Of a DNA stretch of 64,000 nucleotides, positions 18,339 through 28,177 are shown one piece after another. Location: positions 128,529-192,528 of the forward strand of contig NZ_WIXM01000006.1 of assembly GCF_010993965.1 (NCBI RefSeq), in the 5' to 3' direction. Position 1 is the stretch's first letter, and each line of letters starts with the position of its first letter. A program made the position numbers and the translations under genes. The notes beneath the pieces were generated by a model. That model saw nothing but the letters and a program-made list of their open reading frames with translations, ran no database searches and was not told the DNA's origin. This DNA is from Gracilibacillus sp. YIM 98692. GTDB taxonomy: Bacteria > Bacillota > Bacilli > Bacillales > Amphibacillaceae.

Positions 18339-20153
18339 TCATCTGATTGATTTTGTAGATACTATTGGGAAAGTAATTTGAAAAACAGTTCCTCTTTCAT
18401 CACTTCTATATACTTTAATATCGCCGCCATGATTTGTTATTATCTTTTTTACAACATTTAACCCAAGGCCCGTACCATTAGATTTTGATGTTGAAAAAGG
18501 TTCAAACAATGATTTTTTTATATGTTCAGGGATTCCAGATCCATCATCTTCCACAAATAACTCATAATGTTTTCCTTTTACTTGTGACGAGATGCGAATA
18601 TTCCCCCCCGATTCAATTGCTTCCATACTGTTACGAATTAAGTTAAGTAACACTTGCTTCAATTGTTTGGCATCCGCATAAATACATTCATCTTGCAGCT
18701 GTACGCTTAAATCAATTCCTTTTGCGTGTAATGTGTTAGTTAATAAGGGGACTAATTCTTCTAATACTTGTTTTATTTTAATTTTCTCTTTATTTGGTTC
18801 GTTTTGCTTAGACATAAGTAGCATCTGTTCCACAATAGAGTAAAGGCGATCCATTTCTTTCATCATTAAAGTGTAATTAAATTTCTCTAGGTCTTCTTCC
18901 TGAAGTGTCTCTGCCATCAATGCCAAAAACCCATGAATAACCGTTAATGGATTTCTTATTTCATGTGCAGATGAAGCAGCCATTTCCCCAACTAACGCTA
19001 ACTTCTCAGATTGAATCATGCGTTTCTCTAATTTTGTTGTTTCTGTAATATCTACAAAATAAAAAGTCCGTCCAATTGGTTCTTGATTCTGATCTTTTAA
19101 TGATGTTTGCGATACTAAGAATACATGATTTTCGTCGTTCATCATTAACTCAATTTTTTCATTATAATATCCTTTTTCTGAATAAAACATCTCTAACAGC
19201 CTATTTTGATTATTACTATGAAAAATATCATCATCTTTCAATTGTTTGTTCGAAATATGAAGCAAATCTTGGGCAAAAGAATTAATTAAATATTCATTTT
19301 CCGTATGATCATATGTCATGATACCTACAGGTAATGAATTTAAGACTTGTTCATGTTTTATTTTATCATTCATGATTTTATCAAATGATTGTTGTAAACT
19401 ACTTGACATTTGATTAATGGATTTCGTCAATTGTTGTATTTCTGCTTGATCAGATGGAGTAATTTGTTCTCCATATTTTCCGTTAGCTATCTCATTTACT
19501 TTAGCTACCATTTGTTCAATCGGATTCGTAATAGTTTGACTCATACGGTAAGATAAATAAAATGAAATAGACACCCCAATGATGGTAATTAGAATCAAAT
19601 ACAGTAAAGATTTTTCAATAATAACCGGAAATGAATTAGAGTTTTCTTGGAATGCTGCAAACTCACTATTTCGTCTTTGAATGATTTGCTGCTGCAACCC
19701 ATTTAATTTCGGCAAAAATTCTGATCGAATGACATTTTTCGCAGCTTCCTCATCATCATATTCTAACAAACCACTTACTTTGTTCATCATGATAAAGTCC
19801 AGTAACATAATGTCATTATTTATTTCCTCTAGCTCTTCTGGCAACTTTACGCTATTTACTAGCTGCTCCCTGTCTTCTCCCCAGGTTCCTTGATAATCCG
19901 TGATAATATTGGTTTCGGAATCAGTTTCCAAATAATTGGTTACTACATGTTCCTTAATGGCTAACTGTTTTTCCCAAAAATCTAACCAGGATAATTCTGG
20001 TAGGTTATCCTCTTTTATTTCATATGTGATATTACTAATCTCATCAATAGATTGTATTAGAAAAAGTGAAAAACCCGTAAAAATTATAATAATAACAAGG
20101 AGAATGCTTAATAATTTATTACGGATAGAGAACTGCTGGAACATCTTCTTCAT
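18339..20153 (-). CDS. Membrane sensor histidine kinase (sporulation-kinase type), orphan
   Basis: The 604-residue kinase has, in order, a transmembrane helix (14-34), an extracellular helical sensor (about 35-180), a second helix (182-202), HAMP (203-255), PAS (268-372), a HisKA domain with phospho-acceptor H397 in SSAHEIRNPLTVIHGF, and a HATPase domain with N box NLIRNSMEAI and DDGSGIP. The H-box resembles the B. subtilis phosphorelay kinases KinA-KinE. There is no response regulator beside it, so it may feed Spo0F (inference). It is 29 bp downstream of the Med-like gene and surely co-transcribed with it. Confidence 0.85.
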   Translation of the reverse strand: MKKMFQQFSIRNKLLSILLVIIIIFTGFSLFLIQSIDEISNITYEIKEDNLPELSWLDFWEKQLAIKEHVVTNYLETDSETNIITDYQGTWGEDREQLVNSVKLPEELEEINNDIMLLDFIMMNKVSGLLEYDDEEAAKNVIRSEFLPKLNGLQQQIIQRRNSEFAAFQENSNSFPVIIEKSLLYLILITIIGVSISFYLSYRMSQTITNPIEQMVAKVNEIANGKYGEQITPSDQAEIQQLTKSINQMSSSLQQSFDKIMNDKIKHEQVLNSLPVGIMTYDHTENEYLINSFAQDLLHISNKQLKDDDIFHSNNQNRLLEMFYSEKGYYNEKIELMMNDENHVFLVSQTSLKDQNQEPIGRTFYFVDITETTKLEKRMIQSEKLALVGEMAASSAHEIRNPLTVIHGFLALMAETLQEEDLEKFNYTLMMKEMDRLYSIVEQMLLMSKQNEPNKEKIKIKQVLEELVPLLTNTLHAKGIDLSVQLQDECIYADAKQLKQVLLNLIRNSMEAIESGGNIRISSQVKGKHYELFVEDDGSGIPEHIKKSLFEPFSTSKSNGTGLGLNVVKKIITNHGGDIKVYRSDERGTVFQITFPIVSTKSIR

Positions 20154-20182
20154 ATCGCACTTCTCCTCATTGAAAAATTACT

Positions 20183-21169
20183 TTAATGTTTAGCCAATAT
20201 ATCATCTTTCTTTTGTTGAATAATCTTCTTCTCCTGTTCGGTAAACATGGGGCCCAAAGGGGCAAGTTCATAAACACCATCTGTAGTATCTAAGTAATGC
20301 TTCTCAGAAGTAATGCCACCTTCACTATAATAATCTTTCATAATGGCTAAATAAGCATTTGGTACATTATTTAAAACGCTTGTTAACATTAATTCTTTTG
20401 CCATATAGGATTGATCTTCAAGATACCCGATTAAATAGATATCATGCTTTTTAGCAAAATTAATAACGGCCTTGTTATAACTGTTTCCTTTAGTGAATAT
20501 GATATCTACTTCTTTTTCGACCATATCATTAGCTATCTCAACAGCTTTTGTTTTATTGTCTCTGCTGTACACCACATCATAGACTAGTTGAATCTCAGAA
20601 TCTATCTCTTCTAATCCTGTAGAAAAGCCCCAATCTTTATCAAGATTATCAATCGCATCAATCACACCTACTTTTTTCGTAGATGTTTTTAGTGCTGCGG
20701 CAACTCCCGCAACAAACTCTATTTCTTGTTGATCAAACGTATATATAGCTAAATTAGAGTTTGTATTGTCACCGTGTACCGTGACGAACTCTGTTTCTGG
20801 ATATTGTGGAGAGATGGAATGAAAAAAATCAGAAAATTCTCGTCCGTGACCTATAATGATTGCTGTATCATCCTGCACACTATTATGTATGATTTTTTCC
20901 GTTTGATTATCAAGACCAACCTCTGCATGAATATCCACTACCACATCATATTGTTCTTCTATCAATAATTTTCCTTTATATGCTAAGCTTCCCCAGCTCT
21001 GATCCGTGATTTCATCGGTTGTTAAGATGAGTAGTTTATCAGGATTCGTGGCTTGAGCTGTCAAGTTATTGATAATGTGATTAGATTTAACAAATAAGAC
21101 AACTAAAACAATACTGATTATGATAAATGTGACAGAGAGGATATAAGTTAATTGCTTTTTCGCCTCCAT
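20183..21169 (-). CDS. Membrane-anchored BMP-family (Med-like) protein
   Basis: A 328-residue protein with an uncleaved N-terminal helix (about 7-28) and no lipobox cysteine, followed by a periplasmic-binding-protein fold of the BMP/Med family: LLILTTDEITDQSWGSLAYKG, IIGHG, VGVIDA, FTKGNS. Transporter-linked BMP proteins bind nucleosides. B. subtilis Med instead modulates comK and works opposite the kinase KinD. Direct linkage here to a sensor kinase suggests a ligand-binding partner of that kinase (inference). No ABC transporter genes are nearby. Confidence 0.75.
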   Translation of the reverse strand: MEAKKQLTYILSVTFIIISIVLVVLFVKSNHIINNLTAQATNPDKLLILTTDEITDQSWGSLAYKGKLLIEEQYDVVVDIHAEVGLDNQTEKIIHNSVQDDTAIIIGHGREFSDFFHSISPQYPETEFVTVHGDNTNSNLAIYTFDQQEIEFVAGVAAALKTSTKKVGVIDAIDNLDKDWGFSTGLEEIDSEIQLVYDVVYSRDNKTKAVEIANDMVEKEVDIIFTKGNSYNKAVINFAKKHDIYLIGYLEDQSYMAKELMLTSVLNNVPNAYLAIMKDYYSEGGITSEKHYLDTTDGVYELAPLGPMFTEQEKKIIQQKKDDILAKH

Positions 21170-21364
21170 ATACCTCCTCCTTCCAAAATAATCACAACAC
21201 TATTATACATAACTACAGAAGTTTTGGATACATACTTTAACAATTTTCTTCAATTTTCGACAACTATTTTTATGAATTTTCTAGCATATTTCCTCAACCC
21301 ATATGCATAAAATGGAACAGTTACAATGTACAAGCCCGATTAAGATGGAAAAGAAGGTGATATT

Positions 21365-22063
21365 TTGGATATCTTTACATTATGGGAACAATTGACAGAT
21401 ATTAGCATGGTCAGTTTATTGCACGTTATTTCCATTGACATTGTACTCTCAGGTGATAATGCACTTGTCATTGCAATGGCCACCAAAAATTTAGACAAAA
21501 AATTGCAGAACAAAGCAATTTTGATTGGGGTAGCCGGTGCGATTATATTGAGAGTACTGTTTGCTAGTGGTATTATATTTTTACTAAAGCTCCCTTTTAT
21601 TTACGCAATCGGAGGACTTCTGCTTATTTGGATAGGTTATAAAATTACTATTAAAAAAGAAGAAGAACAGCAACAGGTGACATCACATTCATCATTACAC
21701 CGTGCTGTTCTTACGATAATACTTGCTGATGTTATCATGAGCTTAGATAACGTAGTTGCCATTGCTGGTGCTTCAAAAGGAAGCATTACATTGCTAACCA
21801 TAGGTGTTCTCATTAGTATCCCATTAATGATATATGGCGCAAAGTTTATTGTCATCCTCCTAAAAAAATTCCCATTACTTGTGTATGGTGGTTCAGCTAT
21901 CCTCGTATACACAGGTGCTGACATGCTTATTCACGATTCATTTGTATTTCACCTTTTTCGATTAAATGATGGTTTTATTACTGTGTTGCTTAACTTAATC
22001 ATAACTTTCGCTGTTGTTTTTTCCGGTTACATTACAAACCAGCAGGAAACGAAACTAAATTAA
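21365..22063 (+). CDS. TerC/YjbE family membrane protein
   Basis: A 232-residue integral membrane protein with about seven helices. It carries the two TerC signature repeats, each placing acidic/Asn residues in a helix: LSGDNALVIA near 30 and SLDNVVAIAG near 125. Related Bacillus proteins export manganese or supply it to secreted enzymes. The start is a TTG at 21365 with AAGGTGAT 5 nt upstream. I looked for a yybP-ykoY Mn riboswitch in the 195-base leader and did not find one. It is divergent from the Med-like gene and convergent with the TRIC-like gene. Confidence 0.8.
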   Translation: MDIFTLWEQLTDISMVSLLHVISIDIVLSGDNALVIAMATKNLDKKLQNKAILIGVAGAIILRVLFASGIIFLLKLPFIYAIGGLLLIWIGYKITIKKEEEQQQVTSHSSLHRAVLTIILADVIMSLDNVVAIAGASKGSITLLTIGVLISIPLMIYGAKFIVILLKKFPLLVYGGSAILVYTGADMLIHDSFVFHLFRLNDGFITVLLNLIITFAVVFSGYITNQQETKLN

Positions 22064-22684
22064 TCAGCTTGCTTTTGATTTCCGATGTACAACTGGAACA
22101 TTCCATTTGCATTTCACTGCCAACATTCTTATCGTTAGTGTAACCGTTAAGCATATATACAAGCTTATTGTTGGAGTTAGCCAATCATATGTGGCAATAA
22201 GAGCAATGGAACCAGCAATAGAAGCAATCCCATAAACTTCTTTACGAAATACTAATGGGATCTCTTGTGCGAATACATCACGAAGTACTCCTCCACCGAT
22301 ACCAGTAACTAATCCCATAGCAATGATTAGAAAAGGTTGGGAGTAATCTAAGGAAATCGCTGCGTTTGCACCAACGGCTGTGAATACACCTAAACCTATG
22401 GCATCAAAAAAAGTAATGCTATGCTTAAATTCATGAATTTTTTCATAGAATAGTATAGTTGATAGACTAGATAATAGCGCTACTAGAAAATATTGAGGAT
22501 CTGCTAAATTTGTTGGCGGAATATTGCCTATCATCAAGTCACGAATCACACCGCCAGCAAGAGCAGTTGTAAGGCCTAGAAGCAGTACTCCAAAAATATC
22601 AAGTCTTTTTTGTATGGCTAATAAAGAGCCTGATATAGCAAAAGCAATTGTACCTATATGAACAAATATATGAATAAGTTCCAT
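22064..22684 (-). CDS. Trimeric intracellular cation channel (TRIC) family protein
   Basis: A 206-residue UPF0126 protein made of two repeats of three transmembrane helices, each followed by the glycine kink motif (LAGGVIRD and GIGGGVLRD). This is the fold of prokaryotic TRIC-type cation channels (YvgT/YadS family). Physiological ion and regulation are not known. It is convergent with the TerC gene, whose stop is 1 bp away. Confidence 0.82.
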   Translation of the reverse strand: MELIHIFVHIGTIAFAISGSLLAIQKRLDIFGVLLLGLTTALAGGVIRDLMIGNIPPTNLADPQYFLVALLSSLSTILFYEKIHEFKHSITFFDAIGLGVFTAVGANAAISLDYSQPFLIIAMGLVTGIGGGVLRDVFAQEIPLVFRKEVYGIASIAGSIALIATYDWLTPTISLYICLTVTLTIRMLAVKCKWNVPVVHRKSKAS

Positions 22685-22750
22685 GATGTCCTCCTACACA
22701 TTAAAGTTGTACCTTAATATGCAAAGTATAGTAAACATACGTCAAAATGT

Positions 22751-23364
22751 CTAGGTCTTTATTAGTTTATTTCTCTTTTTCATTAAATGTTCCACTTTGT
22801 TAAAAATCAATTGTAATGCCATCCCCTGTATAGCCACACCTATAACGGAAGTGATCGTTAATAACATAATGGTTGGGAAATGTTCAATCGTCTGTATACT
22901 ATTAGCAAAGACAAAAAGGTGTTGAAACACAATAACCAAAGCTTCGTGCCATTCTATTAAAATATTTTCCATACGCCATATAATCACAGTTGAAACAATT
23001 AAATAACCAAGGATGGTACACAGTATAAACAGCTTCCACATATCTGACATTTTATTTACATACGGTGTAATATAGTATTTTGTGATCGTTTTAATTCTAA
23101 ATAAATAGATGATCCGTACAATTCGTGCTATTTGAAAAAACTGATCAAAGGGAATTACAGCAAGTAATAAAAAAGGGTTTTTTTTACAAATTCCCATTTG
23201 TTCTTAGAAACAAATATTCTGACTAAATAATCTATTAAGAATATCAACCACACAACCGTATTAATTGTTGAGTTCACAGAATGATCGATCCATAACGTTA
23301 ATATGGTAAGGACAACTAGTAACACCATGATTAAATCATAAATCGTTTTAACTTTTTCACGCAT
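22751..23364 (-). pseudogene. Ion-channel-like membrane protein split by a frameshift
   Basis: Two overlapping frames together give one protein of about 205 residues: helices 1-2 in the first frame (up to FVSKNKWEFVKK) and helices 3-6 in the second (from NPFLLLAVIPFDQFF). The join is a run of eight A on the coding strand (around 23177-23184); nine A, or a -1 slip on A AAA AAA, restores VKKNPFLL. The C-terminal part ends in two helices but lacks the TxGYG selectivity filter of potassium channels. It could be a real pseudogene, a slippage-expressed gene, or a homopolymer sequencing error. Start ATG 23364 is a guess. Confidence 0.6.
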
Positions 23365-23391
23365 TGTTAACACACCCAAAACCAAACGTAT

Positions 23392-23416
23392 AGGGAAACC
23401 CAAAATGAGTTTCCCT
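23392..23416 (-). terminator. Possible terminator after bkdB
   Basis: An 8-bp stem AGGGAAAC/GTTTCCCT with a 9-nt loop lies 54 bases past the bkdB stop. The T-run on the minus strand is poor, so this is tentative. Confidence 0.4.
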
Positions 23417-23469
23417 TTCCCTGCTATATTATATCGTTTTGTTAATTCTGCGAAACATGTTTTGCAAAA

Positions 23470-24729
23470 TTAATAGATAGGAGTAGTGTCACTTGAAATA
23501 CTCTCTAAAATCGCTTTAACATGTGACAAAAATGCTCCACATATTACCCCGTCCAACACACGATGATCTAGGGATAAACATAGATTTACCATATCACGAG
23601 CGGCAAACATGTCATCAATGATTACTGGGCGTTTTACTATAGATTCCACTTGAAGTATAGCAGATTGAGGATAATTGATGACACCCATAGACTCCACCGA
23701 ACCGAAAGAACCAGTATTATTGACGGTAAACGTTCCATCCTCCATATCTTCTTTTGACAATGTTCCTGTTCTTGCTTTTCTTGAAAGCTGGTGAATTTCT
23801 TTTGCAATTCCTTTGATACTTTTTTCATCTACATTTTTAATAACCGGAACATATAATTCATGTTCATGAGCGACCGCTATCGATAAATTGATATCATTAC
23901 GTTGAATGATTTTATCTCCAGCCCAACAACTATTCAGCTCAGGGAATTTTTTCAATGCTTTTGCTACCGCATTTAAGAAAAAGGCAAAATACGATAAATT
24001 ATACCCTTCATTTTCTTTAAATTTATCTTTTTCAGCATTACGGTATGCTACTAAATTGGTAACGTCTACTTCAATCATCATCCAAGCATGAGGAATTTCC
24101 GTCTTGGAACGCACCATATTTTGTGCAATCGTTCTTCGTAATCCTGTCACAGGAATTTCACGGTCACCAGGTCTTGCTTCTACTGATTTTCTTCGAATAA
24201 TAGGAGGCGTAAATTCCTCCAAAGCTTCATTGTTTTGACTTGTTTCTTCCACTTGTGCTTTGTCTGAACGGGAAACTTGTTTTCCTTCTTTTACGATCTT
24301 CTCCACATCTTTTCTTGTGATTCGACCGTTTTTACCTGATCCTTCTACAGTAGTTAAGTCAATATCGTTTTCCTGAGCTATTCGCATAACTGCTGGTGAA
24401 TAGCGATTTTTCATGGAGCGGTCAGACTGTTGAGTTGAAGTCTTTTCTACTGGCTGCTTTTGCTGTGTTTGCTCTGGTGCATTGCTTTCTGTCGTTTCTA
24501 TGTAACACATTAGCTGTCCGACTTCTATTACTTCTCCCTCTATTGCAATAATTTCTTTTATTACACCGGAAAAAGAAGACGGAACTTCAGCGTTCACTTT
24601 GTCAGTCATAACTTCAGCAATCGGATCATATTTGTCCACTTGATCCCCTTCTTTAATCAGCCAGTTACTTATGGTTCCTTCTGTTACACTTTCTCCTAGT
24701 TGAGGCATATTGATTCGTTGTGTGGCCAA
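23470..24729 (-). CDS. bkdB: Branched-chain 2-oxoacid dehydrogenase E2 (lipoyl acyltransferase)
   Basis: E2 core of the branched-chain keto-acid dehydrogenase complex, which makes isobutyryl-, isovaleryl- and 2-methylbutyryl-CoA, the primers for branched fatty acids. The 419-residue protein has one N-terminal lipoyl domain (lipoylated K44 in MTDKVNAE), a linker, an E1/E3-binding domain (about 108-148), and the catalytic domain ending with the HRVLDG active-site motif. Start is TTG at 24729 behind AGGAGTG. It is the last gene of the bkd operon. Confidence 0.93.
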   Translation of the reverse strand: MATQRINMPQLGESVTEGTISNWLIKEGDQVDKYDPIAEVMTDKVNAEVPSSFSGVIKEIIAIEGEVIEVGQLMCYIETTESNAPEQTQQKQPVEKTSTQQSDRSMKNRYSPAVMRIAQENDIDLTTVEGSGKNGRITRKDVEKIVKEGKQVSRSDKAQVEETSQNNEALEEFTPPIIRRKSVEARPGDREIPVTGLRRTIAQNMVRSKTEIPHAWMMIEVDVTNLVAYRNAEKDKFKENEGYNLSYFAFFLNAVAKALKKFPELNSCWAGDKIIQRNDINLSIAVAHEHELYVPVIKNVDEKSIKGIAKEIHQLSRKARTGTLSKEDMEDGTFTVNNTGSFGSVESMGVINYPQSAILQVESIVKRPVIIDDMFAARDMVNLCLSLDHRVLDGVICGAFLSHVKAILESISSDTTPIY

Positions 24730-24747
24730 GGATCGTTACACTCCTTT

Positions 24748-25731
24748 CTAAAATTCTGCTAAATCTTTAATGGCTGCTTCAATTTTGTCTGGATTCATCA
24801 TAAATTCCTTTTCTAGAGTTGGTGCATATGGCATTGCTGGTACCTCTGGTCCAGCTAGACGTTGAATAGGTGCATCCAAATCAAACAAGCAATGTTCACT
24901 AATAATGGCTGCTACTTCCCCGATAATGCTTCCTTCTTTATTATCTTCCGTTACTAATAAAACTTTTCCTGTTTTAGATGCCGAGTGTATGATTGCTTCC
25001 TTGTCAAGTGGGTAAACGGTACGTAAATCTAATATTTCCGTGCTAATACCTTGTTGTTCTAATTTTTCGGCAGCTTCTTTAGCAAAATGTACACATAATC
25101 CATAAGTGATAACTGTTACATCACTGCCTGTTCTCTTCACATCAGCTTTGCCAATCGGTAAAGTATATTCACCTTCAGGTACTTCTTCTTTTAATAAACG
25201 ATAGGCCCGTTTATGCTCCAAGAATAAGACCGGATCGTCATCTCGTATTGCTGCCTTTAATAATCCTTTAACATCATAAGGGGAGGAAGGCATGACAATC
25301 TTTAATCCAGGTTGATTTGCGAATACTGCTTCAATCGATTGTGAATGGTATAATGCCCCATGAACACCTCCACCATATGGTGCACGAATCGTTATAGGAC
25401 AATGCCAATCATTATTAGATCGATAACGAATTTTAGCCGCTTCTGAGATGATTTGGTTCACAGCTGGCATAATAAAATCAGCAAATTGCATTTCTGCAAC
25501 TGGCCTCATCCCATACATAGCTGATCCTATACCAACACCTGCAATAGCAGATTCTGCTAATGGGGTATCTAATACACGCAGTTCACCAAATTGCTCGTAC
25601 AATCCTTCAGTTGCACGAAAAACCCCGCCTCGTACACCTACATCTTCTCCCAAAACATATACTTTTTCGTCACGTTCCATTTCCTCTTTCAATGCTTCTT
25701 TAACAGCTTGAATATAATTTAAAACAGGCAT
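24748..25731 (-). CDS. bkdAB: Branched-chain 2-oxoacid dehydrogenase E1 beta
   Basis: Beta subunit of the thiamine-diphosphate E1 decarboxylase. The 327-residue protein has the transketolase pyrimidine-binding domain (GEDVGVRGGVFRAT, AESAIAGVGIGSAM, MQFADFIMPA) and the C-terminal transketolase domain with VLLVTEDNKEGS. It pairs with bkdAA, whose stop is 3 bp upstream of its start. The length equals that of the B. subtilis subunit. Confidence 0.93.
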   Translation of the reverse strand: MPVLNYIQAVKEALKEEMERDEKVYVLGEDVGVRGGVFRATEGLYEQFGELRVLDTPLAESAIAGVGIGSAMYGMRPVAEMQFADFIMPAVNQIISEAAKIRYRSNNDWHCPITIRAPYGGGVHGALYHSQSIEAVFANQPGLKIVMPSSPYDVKGLLKAAIRDDDPVLFLEHKRAYRLLKEEVPEGEYTLPIGKADVKRTGSDVTVITYGLCVHFAKEAAEKLEQQGISTEILDLRTVYPLDKEAIIHSASKTGKVLLVTEDNKEGSIIGEVAAIISEHCLFDLDAPIQRLAGPEVPAMPYAPTLEKEFMMNPDKIEAAIKDLAEF

Positions 25732-25734
25732 CGT

Positions 25735-26730
25735 TTACCTCCTAACCCCATATACATGCTCAGTAATCGTTGAAGCGTCTGCATATGCTGCATTCTCTGC
25801 ATACTCTGTTGCTTCATTTATCTCTTTTTTAATCATCTCTTCTATTTCACTTTCGATTTCAGCAGTCAAAATATTTTTCTCTTTTAACTGATTGTAGAAT
25901 GTGTATAGCCCGTCTTTTTCTTTTGCTGCGTCTACCTCTTCTTTTGTACGGTAACCAGAGTCATCATCATCACTTGAATGTGGTGTTAAGCGATAAGAAA
26001 CAGCTTCAATTAAAGTTGGCCCCTCACCTTTTAAAGCTCTTTCACGCGCTTCTTTAACAGCTTCATAAACAGCGAACGGATCGTTACCATCAACGGTTAT
26101 ACCTGGCATCCCATATCCGTTAGCACGATCTGACAATTTTTCACATGCCACCTGTTTGGATAAAGGAACAGAGATCGCATACTGATTGTTCTCTACCATA
26201 AAAATAACCGGCAGCTTATGTACAGCTGCAAAATTTAATCCTTCATGGAAATCTCCCTGGTTGGCAGAACCTTCTCCCATTGTGACAAATGTTGCAAATG
26301 ACTTTTGTTCCATTTTAGCAGATAACGCAAATCCTACTGCATGTGGCACTTGAGTCGTAACAGGAGAAGAACCAGTTACAATGCGACTAGCTTTTTTACC
26401 AAAGTGACTAGGCATCTGTCTTCCACCGGAGTTCGGATCTTCTGCCTTAGCAAATGCCTGAAGAAATAATTCCCTTGTCGTCATACCAAAGTGAAGCACT
26501 ACTCCAATGTCTCGATAATATGGCAATACATAATCTTCCTCCTTATTTAGTGCAAAGGAGGCTGCGACTTGCTGCACTTCTTGTCCTTGACAGGACACAA
26601 CAAATGGGATAGTTCCTGCACGATTTAATAACCACATTCTCTCATCAATTCTTCTAGCTAATAAAATTTCTTTATACATACTTAATAATGTTTCTTGATC
26701 CTTGTCAAAATTTAAGGTTGACTTAACCAT
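25735..26730 (-). CDS. bkdAA: Branched-chain 2-oxoacid dehydrogenase E1 alpha
   Basis: Alpha subunit of E1, binding the diphosphate of ThDP through the GEGSANQGDFHEGLNFA...ENN motif. It carries the serine-containing loop HSSDDDDSGYR characteristic of branched-chain and related E1 alpha subunits. The 331-residue frame overlaps the lpdV stop by 8 bp, so translation is coupled. Together with bkdAB, bkdB and lpdV it makes a full complex. Confidence 0.93.
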   Translation of the reverse strand: MVKSTLNFDKDQETLLSMYKEILLARRIDERMWLLNRAGTIPFVVSCQGQEVQQVAASFALNKEEDYVLPYYRDIGVVLHFGMTTRELFLQAFAKAEDPNSGGRQMPSHFGKKASRIVTGSSPVTTQVPHAVGFALSAKMEQKSFATFVTMGEGSANQGDFHEGLNFAAVHKLPVIFMVENNQYAISVPLSKQVACEKLSDRANGYGMPGITVDGNDPFAVYEAVKEARERALKGEGPTLIEAVSYRLTPHSSDDDDSGYRTKEEVDAAKEKDGLYTFYNQLKEKNILTAEIESEIEEMIKKEINEATEYAENAAYADASTITEHVYGVRR

Positions 26731-28150
26731 GAATTTTCCTCCCTTCTGCCGCTAAGGCAACTTCCCCTAATATTTCACTTAATGTCGGATGAGGATATAT
26801 CACTTCTGAAATCTCAAGTCCAGAACCATCAAAGTATTTGGCCATACTTGCTTGTCCAATTAATTCTGTGACATGCTCTCCTACCATATGAATTCCTAGT
26901 AAATCATCCGACTCCTTGTCTAAGATAATCTTAGCAAATCCATTTACCTCTCCATTTACATGAGCTTTTCCAATCGATTGAAAAGATGTTTTATTTACTT
27001 GCACTTCATAGCCTAGTTCTGATGCTTCTTCTTCAGTCAAACCAATCGCAGCAATCTGTGGACTTCCATAAATGCATGTTGGAATATCTTTATGAGATAA
27101 AGTCACGGGTTGTTTTCCGTGAAGATGCTCAACGGCGACACTACCTTCGTATGTAGCAGCATGGGCTAACTGTTTTCCACCATTCACATCTCCAATAGCA
27201 TATATATGAGACTCTTTTGTTTGGTAGAAACCATTTACCTCAATAAAGCCATGGTCATTTGTCTTTATATCTGTATTTTCTAAACCAATATTTTTCGTAT
27301 TAGCATTTCGACCAACCGCAACTAAGATTTTTTCGGCAGTTAAAGTAATCGAACCTTCTTGTTGTTGAACCGTTAAGTTGACTTCATCCTTGTTTTTCAC
27401 AACTTGAGATGGATCTACTGTGGCATTGTTATAAATATGAATACCCTTTCTCTTCAACAACCGCTTCATTTCCTCTGCTACTTCCTTATCAACAGAAGGA
27501 AGGATTTGGCTTCCAGCCTCTATAAGAGTAACTTGCACGCCTACATCATGAAAAAATGTTGCCCACTCAATCCCAATTACTCCTGCACCAACTATAACAA
27601 TAGAAGAAGGCAATGTTTCTAATTGCAAAGCATGATCCGAAGTTATAATTTGATCCCCATCAGCTTCGAAACCTGGGATAGCACGAGGAGAAGACCCTGT
27701 TGCAATGATCACATTTTTAGGAACCAATATATCATTCTCTGCCTCTCCCTTATATTCTACAGAAATGGAACCAGACATTGGTGAAAAAATAGAAGGTCCT
27801 AAAATCCTTCCATAGCCATTATAAACATCAATTTTTTCTCTTTTTATTAAAGAAGATACTCCATTATGTAATGAATCAATAATATTATTTTTTCGTTCCA
27901 TAGCTTTCGTTATATCAAAGCCAGTTTTTTCAACGTTTACGCCGTATTGATGGGCGTTTTTCACTTCCTGATAAACGGAGGCACTTTTTAAAAGAGCTTT
28001 TGTCGGAATACATCCCTTGTGAAGGCATGTCCCACCGAGGCTGTCTTTTTCTACAATAGCTGTTTTCAACCCTAATTGTGCCGCTCGAACAGCAGTTACA
28101 TAACCTCCTGTTCCACCTCCTAATATAACTACATCATATTCTACTGCCAT
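26723..28150 (-). CDS. lpdV: Dihydrolipoamide dehydrogenase (E3) of the bkd complex
   Basis: FAD flavoprotein that reoxidises the E2 lipoyl group with NAD. The 475-residue protein has the FAD-binding GGGTGGYV near the N-terminus, the redox disulfide in GGTCLHKGCIPTK, the NAD-binding GAGVIGIEWA, and a C-terminal His-Glu pair in HPHPTLSE. Its position between buk and bkdAA identifies it as the bkd-specific paralogue. Confidence 0.93.
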   Translation of the reverse strand: MAVEYDVVILGGGTGGYVTAVRAAQLGLKTAIVEKDSLGGTCLHKGCIPTKALLKSASVYQEVKNAHQYGVNVEKTGFDITKAMERKNNIIDSLHNGVSSLIKREKIDVYNGYGRILGPSIFSPMSGSISVEYKGEAENDILVPKNVIIATGSSPRAIPGFEADGDQIITSDHALQLETLPSSIVIVGAGVIGIEWATFFHDVGVQVTLIEAGSQILPSVDKEVAEEMKRLLKRKGIHIYNNATVDPSQVVKNKDEVNLTVQQQEGSITLTAEKILVAVGRNANTKNIGLENTDIKTNDHGFIEVNGFYQTKESHIYAIGDVNGGKQLAHAATYEGSVAVEHLHGKQPVTLSHKDIPTCIYGSPQIAAIGLTEEEASELGYEVQVNKTSFQSIGKAHVNGEVNGFAKIILDKESDDLLGIHMVGEHVTELIGQASMAKYFDGSGLEISEVIYPHPTLSEILGEVALAAEGRKIHG

Positions 28151-28177
28151 AATGACACCTCATTTATTTAAAATCTT

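Noticed and set aside
21170-21364. Possible yybP-ykoY manganese riboswitch upstream of the TerC gene
   Set aside because: Expected because related genes have it, but the leader is AT-rich and lacks the conserved GC-rich core.
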